Assembly (NCBI GenBank): GCA_009929975.1 | Contig: RZZF01000043.1 | Span: 1 to 10,145 of the forward strand | DNA: 10,145 bases | DNA from: Clostridia bacterium | Lineage (GTDB): Bacteria > Bacillota > Clostridia > Saccharofermentanales > UBA5734 | Direction: 5' to 3' | Shown: positions 1 to 5,928 of the stretch, piece after piece | Layout of the letters: each line of letters begins with the position of its first letter | Position numbering within the stretch: the first letter of the stretch is position 1 | The notes under the pieces: model-generated | Seen by the model: the letters and a program-made list of their open reading frames with translations, nothing else | Databases searched by the model: none | What the model was told of the DNA's origin: nothing | Translations under genes and position numbers: made by a program

Positions 1-396
1 GGCGGTGATGTCCGGCATATTTTCGATAAATTTGGCGGAAATCTTGGCACGCCGGGCTGTGTCAGTTTTCAATTTGAAGAAAAAGGAGTCATCATCATTG
101 AGAAGACGGATGATCTCGATGAAGAAACGGTTCTGATGGAAGCACTTGAAGCCGGTGCGGATGATTTTTCCGCGGAGGATGATGTATTCGAGATCACAAC
201 AGACCCTTCAGCCTATGACTCCGTCAGAGAGGCCTTGCGGAAACGCTATCAGATTCTCGACGAGTCGGTCGGGCCGGTGCCGCTGACCTGGGTTGACCTG
301 GAAGAAGAAGAAGCGGCCGGGCAGATGGAGAAATTGATCGACCGGCTGGAAGAGCATGATGATGTACAGGATGTTTTCCATAACTGGTCACGCTGA
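1..396 (+). CDS. yebC: YebC/PmpR family protein, C-terminal 131 residues (5' end outside window)
   Basis: The reading frame is open from the first base and ends at TGA 394-396. It begins with the very characteristic YebC signature GGDVRHIFDKFGGNLGTPGC, followed by the acidic domain typical of the family (EALEAGADDF, then a DLEEEEA stretch before the last helix). Family members are about 240-250 residues, so roughly the N-terminal half is missing. YebC/TACO1 proteins were long annotated as DNA-binding regulators; more recent work connects the family with translation, including relief of ribosome stalling at proline-rich stretches. The sequence here cannot tell these roles apart. The next gene starts 24 nt downstream on the same strand, so co-transcription is likely. 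Family identity is secure; the function is family knowledge, not something visible here. Confidence 0.95.
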   Translation, partial: GGDVRHIFDKFGGNLGTPGCVSFQFEEKGVIIIEKTDDLDEETVLMEALEAGADDFSAEDDVFEITTDPSAYDSVREALRKRYQILDESVGPVPLTWVDLEEEEAAGQMEKLIDRLEEHDDVQDVFHNWSR

Positions 397-420
397 TGAA
401 AGGAACAGTGAGGTAGACGA

Positions 421-1491
421 TTGGCACGGCGATTCAACAGATTCCATCGGTTTCAGCCTGAAGAGAAGTCTTCGGGTGCTGACCGCGTGCCCGGCCATGA
501 ACAGCAGGAAGGGATGGCCGCCAAAGACAGGACGGGACCGCTGAAAACCATCGTGCGGATCGCTGACGCGGTCAATCGCAGCTACGCCAGCCGGGCTCAG
601 ACGGAAGCCAGTCTGCAGGCCGATGACATGCGCACGGTACTGGCTGACATCGCGGTGATCGCTTTCATCGGACCGAGTGGGACCGGCAAGAGTACGCGGG
701 CCAGTGCGATCGCGCAAAAACATCAAATTGACTATCTCATCGATGACGGCCTGCTGATCCGGGGGAATCGGATTATCGCCGGGACATCAGCCAAGAAAGC
801 CAATTCCAGGCTTGAGTCAGTCCGCCAGGCCCTGTTCGTCGATGAAACACGTGCGGCCAATGTCCGGCGGGCGCTGATCGAGCATCATCCGACGACCCTG
901 ATGATTCTCGGCACATCTGATGGGATGCTGGAAAAAATCTGCCGCAATCTTTGGCTCAACCCGCCGTCAATGCTGATCCGCATCGAGGACGTCAGCACGG
1001 ATGAGGAGATGCGGCTGGCCAAGCAGACCCGCATGACGGAAGGCCGGCATACCATTCCTGTGCCCAGTATGGAAATCAAACATGAATTTTCCGGGTATTT
1101 CGCTGATCCGATTTCCCGGCTGCGCCGCCGCTGGGAAAGAGAGCGGGGGGTGGCTGCGGTCCACCCTGAACAGGAGCGGACAGTTGTCCGACCGACTTTC
1201 TCCGCTCTGGGCAGTTATTCAATTTCCGATGAGGCGATGCGGATGATGATCGCGATCGCGCTGCGGAAAATTCCCGGTGTGGCCGCTCTCGATCAATTTG
1301 CCGCGGACAACGAAGTATATGGCGTGATCCTGCACCTTGATCTGGCACTTATCTACGGATACAACGCCCAACAGGTCCTGTCTGAGGTCCAACGGCGGAT
1401 CAGCCAGATTGTCGAGGATTATACATCGATCAATGTGATATCGGTCAATGTGAAAGCCCGGCGTGTCATTCATGCCGGTGCACAGAAATGA
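421..1491 (+). CDS. P-loop ATPase with C-terminal Asp23/Gls24-like domain
   Basis: A 356-residue protein. Residues 84-92 form a Walker A loop (GPSGTGKST, Lys90), followed by a conserved-looking block IDDGLLIRGNRIIAG (about 107-121) with Asp108/Asp109 as candidate metal or acidic residues. This block somewhat resembles HPr-kinase-type folds. Further blocks are LMILGTSDGM, IRIEDVS and IPVPSMEIKHEFSGY. Residues about 266-350 (ISDEAMRMMIAIALRKIPGV to the closing VNVKARRV) match the pattern of Asp23/Gls24 envelope-stress domains. The chosen start is TTG 421, because GTGAGGT (408-414) lies 6 nt upstream; ATG 514 is the alternative, but its purine-rich stretch abuts the codon. The gene lies between yebC and a DUF6062 gene, 6 nt before the latter. 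I recall similar ATP-binding proteins in Clostridia without a defined role. Nucleotide binding is well supported; the substrate is unknown. Confidence 0.85.
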   Translation: MARRFNRFHRFQPEEKSSGADRVPGHEQQEGMAAKDRTGPLKTIVRIADAVNRSYASRAQTEASLQADDMRTVLADIAVIAFIGPSGTGKSTRASAIAQKHQIDYLIDDGLLIRGNRIIAGTSAKKANSRLESVRQALFVDETRAANVRRALIEHHPTTLMILGTSDGMLEKICRNLWLNPPSMLIRIEDVSTDEEMRLAKQTRMTEGRHTIPVPSMEIKHEFSGYFADPISRLRRRWERERGVAAVHPEQERTVVRPTFSALGSYSISDEAMRMMIAIALRKIPGVAALDQFAADNEVYGVILHLDLALIYGYNAQQVLSEVQRRISQIVEDYTSINVISVNVKARRVIHAGAQK

Positions 1492-1497
1492 GGCAGC

Positions 1498-2250
1498 ATG
1501 AAAGAAACAATCTACACCATTCCGGTTAATGACGCTTATCAGGCCGGTGGCGAGTGCCCGCTGTGTGCGCTGCAGATGACACTGGACCAGCAGCTGCTCG
1601 AGTATTATCTCGGGCCGGCCCTGATGGAACCGGATGTCAGGAAAACGACCAACCAGAAAGGGTTCTGCCGAGAGCATCTGCAGGCCCTTTACGCGTCAGA
1701 ATCGAATCGGCTGGGTTTGGGTCTGACGCTGCATACACATCTCAAAGATGTCAGCGCGGACTTGCTAGCCCAGCTTGACGGGGCCGCGGCCGTCGGGCGA
1801 CGGACCCTGCTCAGCGGCCGGGAAAAAGATTATAAGGACAGGCTGGCCGCGACGGCCCGCGCAATCAGCGTCCGGGAGGCCGACTGTGCGATCTGCGATC
1901 GTCTGAGCCAGACGATGGAACGTTATCTTGATGTCATCTTCTACCAGTATTTCCAGGATCCGGCCTTTCGGGAGACCTTTGATCACGGCCCGGGATACTG
2001 CCTTCCCCATCTTTCGCTTCTGGTCGAGGGTGCCTCCCGGCATCTCAGCCAGAACCAGGTATCTGTTTTCATGCCCGCGCTGGCTTCCCTGCAGCGCCGC
2101 TGCCTGGAAACCCTGACTGATGATGTGGAATGGTACACGTTGAAATTTGATTATCGGAATTCGGACAAAAGCTGGAAAAACAGTAAAGATGCGCTGCCGC
2201 GGTCCATCCGTCGGTTGTCGGGTGGCTTTGAACGCAAATCGAATAAGTGA
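1498..2250 (+). CDS. DUF6062 family protein with duplicated CxxC/CxxH motif
   Basis: A 250-residue soluble protein with no signal peptide or membrane segment. The N-terminus (MKETIYTIPVNDAYQ, then CPLC) matches the DUF6062 family of Bacillota as I remember it. Cys and His residues occur as two similar modules: C20-x2-C23 with C57-x2-H60, and C130-x2-C133 with C168-x2-H171. The distance from the second Cys of CxxC to the CxxH is 34 residues in one module and 35 in the other, so this looks like an internal duplication forming two metal (probably zinc) sites. The start codon follows the upstream stop by 6 nt, and the ribosome binding site (TGAGG) overlaps that stop, which suggests translational coupling. 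The C-terminus is basic and polar. The molecular function of the family is not known to me. Confidence 0.85.
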   Translation: MKETIYTIPVNDAYQAGGECPLCALQMTLDQQLLEYYLGPALMEPDVRKTTNQKGFCREHLQALYASESNRLGLGLTLHTHLKDVSADLLAQLDGAAAVGRRTLLSGREKDYKDRLAATARAISVREADCAICDRLSQTMERYLDVIFYQYFQDPAFRETFDHGPGYCLPHLSLLVEGASRHLSQNQVSVFMPALASLQRRCLETLTDDVEWYTLKFDYRNSDKSWKNSKDALPRSIRRLSGGFERKSNK

Positions 2251-2263
2251 CAGAGGTGAAGCG

Positions 2264-2710
2264 ATGACCGGAAACAGGAAGAATAAGCTGGCACTTGATA
2301 CCGTTTCAGCCGCTGATCATCCGCGCAGCGAGCTCCATGTGCCATCCGCCCTGCTGGAACTGGATGAGGCCTGGTCAGACAAACTGACCGTTGTCTTTCG
2401 TTCCGACCAGCTGGGTGATGGGGATGATGAGCTGGGACGACATCTTCTAATTGAGGCGGTCAATGCGCTGGCGCGTCATCCGGAACCGCCTGAAGCCATA
2501 CTTTTCTACCATCGCGGTGTCCGGCTTGCTGCAGAAGGTTCGCCCGTTCTTGAACAGATGCGGCAGCTGCAGACGAATGGCAGCTGTCTGATGATCTGTG
2601 AAACCAGTCTGGCCGCCCACCCGGAGGCCGGTGCGACGATCGGCCGCGCGGTGCCGCTGACTGAGCTGCTCGAACAGATGCGCCGGGCTGACCGGATTAT
2701 CTGGTTCTAG
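2264..2710 (+). CDS. DsrE-like protein resembling the C-terminal domain of YedF
   Basis: A 148-residue protein. I chose ATG 2264 because AGAGGTGA lies just upstream (2252-2259); the frame stays open to 2147, but that extension would run back into the DUF6062 gene. Residues about 45-110 (VVFRSDQLGDGDDELG, then AILFYHRGVRL and a CLMICETSL block) match the DsrE-like domain of Firmicute YedF proteins, which are associated with selenium or sulfur metabolism. Two features are unusual. The N-terminal TusA/SirA-like domain of full YedF is absent, replaced by about 40 residues of unrecognised sequence. The usual CGTC motif reads CETS, leaving Cys112 plus Cys108 but not the normal Cys pair. A sulfur- or selenium-carrier role is therefore doubtful. 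It is spaced 13 nt from the preceding gene, so it is probably co-transcribed. Confidence 0.75.
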   Translation: MTGNRKNKLALDTVSAADHPRSELHVPSALLELDEAWSDKLTVVFRSDQLGDGDDELGRHLLIEAVNALARHPEPPEAILFYHRGVRLAAEGSPVLEQMRQLQTNGSCLMICETSLAAHPEAGATIGRAVPLTELLEQMRRADRIIWF

Positions 2711-2777
2711 TCCGGTCTGCTCATGACGGTGACTTGCACAAAAACCGCGGGACTGCCAGAAAAGGGGGGAAATAAGG

Positions 2778-3854
2778 ATGAAACCGTTCAATCCATTGTT
2801 TACCGAAATCACTTATCATCGGCAGTTTGAAAGAACACCTGATTTCAGTCAGCTGATGCGTGTTCTCAGAGGTGGTCGGCCGGATCGGCCGGTGCTGTTT
2901 GAATTATTCATGAATGACGAACTATACGGACGGCTGGCCGACCGGCAAGACGTGGCGGAAGCTGACGACATGGCGGCCCTGAAACATCAGGTCACCGCGT
3001 TTCGCCATGCCGGCTATGACTACGTGACACTGCACGCGACTCCGGATTTCTACTTCCATTCCGGCCGCAGAATGAAAGCGGGCGGCGCGACGGTTTCGAT
3101 CAACGAAGGCGCTGTCATCACAGACAGGAGCGATTTTGAGCAGTATGCCTGGCCGGACCCTGACCAGGCCGATTATTCAAGACTGGAGTCCATCCGGAAT
3201 TTTTTACCGGAGGGAATGCGTGCGATCGTTTATGGACCCGGAGGAGTTCTGGAAAATGTCATTGAACTGGCCGGATATGAAAGCCTGTGTTACATGCTGA
3301 CCGATGAACCGGAACTGGCACGCGATCTGTTTGACGCCGTCGGCAGCCGTCTCGTAGAGTATTATCGCCATTCAGCTGCTTTTGAGACCGTCGGTGCCCT
3401 GATCTCGAATGATGACTGGGGCTTTAACAGCCAGACGATGCTGTCGGTTGATGATATGCGCCGTTATGTGTTTCCCTGGCATCAGAGGATCGTCGAAGTG
3501 ATCCACGCACAGGGGAAACCGGCGATACTCCATTCCTGCGGCAATCTCAGTTCTGTCATGGATGATGTCATCGATACGATGCGTTATGACGCGAAGCATT
3601 CTTTTGAAGACAAGATCCAGCCGGTTGAACAGGCATACCTGGAATACGGTGACCGGATCTCGATCCTTGGCGGTATTGATATGGATTTTCTCTGCAGAGC
3701 AGAACCGCGTGATATCTATCGCCGCGCCGCTGAGCTTCTGGATCTGACGGATTCGGCCGGATGCTATGCGCTGGGGTCCGGCAACAGCATCCCGGTTTAT
3801 GTGCCGGCAGCCAATTATCTGGCGATGATTTCAGCCGCGCTGTTTCATGAATAA
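2778..3854 (+). CDS. Uroporphyrinogen decarboxylase (URO-D) family protein, probably not the heme enzyme
   Basis: A 358-residue TIM-barrel-type protein of the URO-D superfamily. Visible motifs are YGPGGVLENVIELAGYESLCYML (about residues 152-175), ILHSCGN (His252, Cys254), SILGGIDMDFL and YALGSGNSIP near the C-terminus. The N-terminal RQAGRY motif that marks true uroporphyrinogen decarboxylase (HemE) is missing; the corresponding part reads RPVLFELFMND. The His-x-Cys pair plus Cys329 recalls the H-x-C-xn-C zinc site of MtaA/MtbA/CmuA corrinoid methyltransferases, but the usual C-terminal Cys position appears to be Asn in GSGNSIP, so a zinc site is uncertain. No corrinoid protein is nearby. A ribosome binding site GGGGGGA (2764-2770) precedes ATG 2778 by 7 nt. 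The 67-nt gap before it shows no clear promoter or terminator. The substrate is unknown; cobalamin-linked methyl transfer is the likeliest chemistry. Confidence 0.82.
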   Translation: MKPFNPLFTEITYHRQFERTPDFSQLMRVLRGGRPDRPVLFELFMNDELYGRLADRQDVAEADDMAALKHQVTAFRHAGYDYVTLHATPDFYFHSGRRMKAGGATVSINEGAVITDRSDFEQYAWPDPDQADYSRLESIRNFLPEGMRAIVYGPGGVLENVIELAGYESLCYMLTDEPELARDLFDAVGSRLVEYYRHSAAFETVGALISNDDWGFNSQTMLSVDDMRRYVFPWHQRIVEVIHAQGKPAILHSCGNLSSVMDDVIDTMRYDAKHSFEDKIQPVEQAYLEYGDRISILGGIDMDFLCRAEPRDIYRRAAELLDLTDSAGCYALGSGNSIPVYVPAANYLAMISAALFHE

Positions 3855-3875
3855 GATCATTGGGGGAGGTATCTG

Positions 3876-4571
3876 ATGGACTGGCTGAATTCAATGGACT
3901 GGCAGTGGATGGGCTCAGCCGCCCTGCGGCTTCTGATCGCTTTTGTGCTTGGCGCTCTGGTGGGTTACGAGCGCGAACAGGCAAGTCGTCCGGCTGGCTT
4001 CAGAACTCATATCCTGGTCAGTATCGGAGCGGCATTGGCGATGTTGACCGGTGAGTACATGAGTCTGTCAGGTGCCGATGTTGATCCGACAAGGCTGGGG
4101 GCGCAGGTTATCAGCGGCATTGGTTTTCTTGGTGCCGGTACGATCATCCGCAACGGCAACAGTGTCCGCGGCCTGACAACAGCAGCCAGCCTGTGGGCGG
4201 TTGCCTGCATCGGGCTGGCTGCCGGCAGCGGATTTGTCCCCGGTGCCCTGATCGCCGCGACCTTGACCTTCGTCATCCTGATCGCCCTGAAGAGTGTGGA
4301 AAAACGAATTTCCAGCCGGCGCGGCAATATCAATCTTCAAGTCGTGCTCGATCACTATGGTCCGGATGTCATTGAAATCCTCCGCCTGGCTAAACAGCAT
4401 CAGATTCAGGTGCGCAGAATCCAACTCCTGCCGCCGGAGGAAGATGAAGAACATCGTGACCGGCATATCCATCTTCGCCTGAGCCTGCAGCGTGGAGAGA
4501 CGCTGAGAAAAATGCAGCTGGTAGAATCCATCTACCAGCTGCCGTCTGTCCTCCGGGTTTTGGATGACTGA
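3876..4571 (+). CDS. MgtC/SapB family membrane protein
   Basis: A 231-residue inner-membrane protein. The N-terminal half carries about five hydrophobic segments: around RLLIAFVLGALVGYERE, ILVSIGAALAML, VISGIGFLGAGTII, LTTAASLWAVACIGLAAG and FVPGALIAATLTFVILIAL. It contains the family hallmarks LVGYERE and GIGFLGAGTII followed by VRGLTTAASLW. The C-terminal part (about 150-231) is soluble and resembles the ACT-like domain of the longer MgtC proteins. MgtC proteins are linked to growth in low magnesium and, in pathogens, to ATP synthase control and survival in macrophages; in this organism the role is open. A strong GGAGGT sits 5 nt before the ATG, and the preceding gene ends 21 nt upstream, so co-transcription is likely. 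Its last codons contain a perfect inverted repeat (4514-4542) that seems to serve the opposing transcript. Confidence 0.92.
   Translation: MDWLNSMDWQWMGSAALRLLIAFVLGALVGYEREQASRPAGFRTHILVSIGAALAMLTGEYMSLSGADVDPTRLGAQVISGIGFLGAGTIIRNGNSVRGLTTAASLWAVACIGLAAGSGFVPGALIAATLTFVILIALKSVEKRISSRRGNINLQVVLDHYGPDVIEILRLAKQHQIQVRRIQLLPPEEDEEHRDRHIHLRLSLQRGETLRKMQLVESIYQLPSVLRVLDD
4508..4542 (-). terminator. Intrinsic terminator for the fnr-type/DUF438 transcript, embedded in mgtC
   Basis: A perfect 12-bp inverted repeat, GCAGCTGGTAGA (4514-4525) and TCTACCAGCTGC (4531-4542), has a 5-nt loop. Read on the - strand it is followed at once by ATTTTTC (4513-4507), the form of a Rho-independent terminator. It lies 32 nt past the DUF438 stop. 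On the + strand the hairpin is not followed by a T-run and lies inside mgtC codons (MQLVESIYQLP), so it should act mainly on the - strand transcript. Confidence 0.8.
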
Positions 4572-4573
4572 TC

Positions 4574-5836
4574 TCAGCCCTCATCCAGCAGGCGTTTTTC
4601 GCCGTCGATAGCCTGTATCGGGGCGATGTCCTGGGTCACTTCAAGTGTACCGAGAAATTCGCCCTGCGGATCGCGGACCGCGAAGTAGCGGATCAGGACA
4701 TAGCGGGGGCCCATCTTGATCCAGAAGTCAGCATGTTCACGTTTGCCAGCTTTGAAGTCTGCCAAAATTTCTTCGACCACATGCATGCTCGCCGGCGGAT
4801 GGCAGTTGATGACTTTCCGGCCGATGATCGAACGGGTCCGCTCAAAAATACGGTCGCTGCCCTGGGAAAAATATTTGACGACATCATCTTTGTCCACAAA
4901 GGTGATGTCAAAGGGCAGGGCGTTCAGCATGGCTGTCAGTTCGGTGAGTGAGAAGACACCGGAAGGCAGCTGGACCACCCCTTCTGATTTCAGACTTTCC
5001 TGCGGCGCTTCCTGAACCGGGCGGCCCCGTTCCTGTTCGCCGAACATGGTCCGGATTGCCTTATCCGGGTACGACAGGGCGCTGCGGATCAGCGTATAGC
5101 CGATTTCATCGCTGTCTTCAGCGATCTGGCGCCATTCATCGTTGGTCAACTCATCAAGGGACATGGGAAACAGGATATTCTCTTCTTTGAAGATCATTTC
5201 CGTTGTTTTTTCCAGGGCAGCCCTGATGGTTATTGCTGTGGCATCGACAGGCTGGCCTTCCTGCCAGTCAGCGAGGGCTGACCGCGCTTCTTTCAGCATG
5301 GCGCGAATCTCATCATCAACTCCCCACATGACCTGCGGCGGCGCGGTTATGTCATGCTTTTCCAGATAGGGGAACAGCAGATTTTCCTTGCGGCGGTAAT
5401 GCCGGTCGATGGTCAGCAGCTGGTCGAGGTCTGCCAGAAGTTTTTCCTGCAGTGCCTTCGAGGGCTGTTCACTGAATGAAGCGAGCTGCCGGTTGATGCG
5501 ATCCTCGATCAGCGCGGTCAGCCGGGTATTTTCCTGGCGGAAGGTGTATACCGGATGCCCGGGCAGCTCAGACGGATCCTGCGGACGGTGTATTTCCTCA
5601 ATCGATCCCTTGAAAACAGAAGCATGGACATCACATAGCCGCTGGATTTCTGCCACCGGCAGCCCGTCGCGGATCAGTGCCTGTTCCAGAGCGGTGATTT
5701 CGGTGGTTGAGACAGAACCGAACGTCTCCTCGAATGATTGACGGACCGTTTCAAACGGAACCCCGTCATGCAGCTGTTGGATCAGTTGACGCAGCTGCTC
5801 CTGCCGACGCGCCTGATTGTTGATGAGTTCGCTCAT
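4574..5836 (-). CDS. DUF438 - hemerythrin-like - PAS domain protein
   Basis: A 420-residue cytoplasmic protein with a typical three-part layout. An N-terminal DUF438 domain (about 1-90) includes the family motif IQRLCDVHASVFKGSIEEIH (Cys68, His71). A hemerythrin/HHE-like helical domain (about 92-235) has His94, Glu102, the block HYRRKENLLFP (His146, Glu151), a WGVDDEIR block and EENILFPM. A C-terminal PAS domain (about 295-410) has INCHPP, YFAVRDPQGEFLGTLEVTQDI. Hemerythrin-like domains bind di-iron and sense or carry oxygen or NO; PAS domains bind small ligands or cofactors. There is no output domain, so it is a sensor, carrier or repair-type protein, not a kinase. AGGAGG (5849-5844) lies 7 nt before the ATG. 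An upstream operator and extended -10 suggest direct activation by the adjacent regulator. Its stop is 2 nt from the convergent mgtC stop. Confidence 0.92.
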   Translation of the reverse strand: MSELINNQARRQEQLRQLIQQLHDGVPFETVRQSFEETFGSVSTTEITALEQALIRDGLPVAEIQRLCDVHASVFKGSIEEIHRPQDPSELPGHPVYTFRQENTRLTALIEDRINRQLASFSEQPSKALQEKLLADLDQLLTIDRHYRRKENLLFPYLEKHDITAPPQVMWGVDDEIRAMLKEARSALADWQEGQPVDATAITIRAALEKTTEMIFKEENILFPMSLDELTNDEWRQIAEDSDEIGYTLIRSALSYPDKAIRTMFGEQERGRPVQEAPQESLKSEGVVQLPSGVFSLTELTAMLNALPFDITFVDKDDVVKYFSQGSDRIFERTRSIIGRKVINCHPPASMHVVEEILADFKAGKREHADFWIKMGPRYVLIRYFAVRDPQGEFLGTLEVTQDIAPIQAIDGEKRLLDEG

Positions 5837-5868
5837 GAAAATTCCTCCTGATATGTTGTTTTTCTTTC

Positions 5869-5877
5869 ATTTTATCA
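5869..5877 (-). promoter_or_regulatory. Predicted extended -10 promoter of the DUF438 gene
   Basis: On the - strand the sequence reads TGATAAAAT, that is TGn followed by TAAAAT, one mismatch from TATAAT. With the hexamer at -12 to -7, transcription would start near 5862, giving a leader of about 26 nt that contains the AGGAGG ribosome binding site. No good -35 box is present (CATCTT at 17 nt spacing), as is usual for activator-dependent promoters. The hexamer overlaps the short palindrome ATCAAGGTTGAT (5885-5874), which could be a further protein site. Confidence 0.6.
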
Positions 5878-5892
5878 ACCTTGATCAGGAAA

Positions 5893-5914
5893 AGATGTGA
5901 TTGATGTCACATCT
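5893..5914. promoter_or_regulatory. CRP/FNR-family operator, perfect TGTGA-N6-TCACA palindrome
   Basis: Perfect 8-bp arms AGATGTGA (5893-5900) and TCACATCT (5907-5914) flank a 6-nt spacer. This exceeds the consensus TGTGA-N6-TCACA bound by CRP and by Bacillus subtilis Fnr. Its centre (5903.5) lies 41.5 bp upstream of the start predicted from the extended -10 element, the exact position of a class II activator site. The adjacent regulator has the recognition-helix residues Arg209, Glu210 and Arg214 expected for TGTGA half-sites. Confidence 0.8.
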
Positions 5915-5928
5915 CTTCAGGAATCCAT

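Noticed and set aside
388..726. Open frame on the - strand over the start of the P-loop gene
   Set aside because: The opposing frame carries a Walker A motif and a good ribosome binding site; this one shows nothing recognisable.
2147..2263. N-terminal extension of the YedF-like protein
   Set aside because: It overlaps the DUF6062 coding region in another frame, while ATG 2264 has a proper ribosome binding site just after the upstream stop.
2711..2777. Promoter or terminator in the gap before the URO-D family gene
   Set aside because: A TTGCAC-like hexamer has no acceptable -10 at the right distance, and no stable hairpin with a T-run is present.
2778..3854. Heme-pathway uroporphyrinogen decarboxylase (hemE)
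   Set aside because: The N-terminal RQAGRY motif is missing and no other heme genes are nearby.
4591..4604. GGCG-TTTTT-CGCC as a terminator for mgtC
   Set aside because: The stem is only 4 bp, with the T-run in the loop instead of after the stem.
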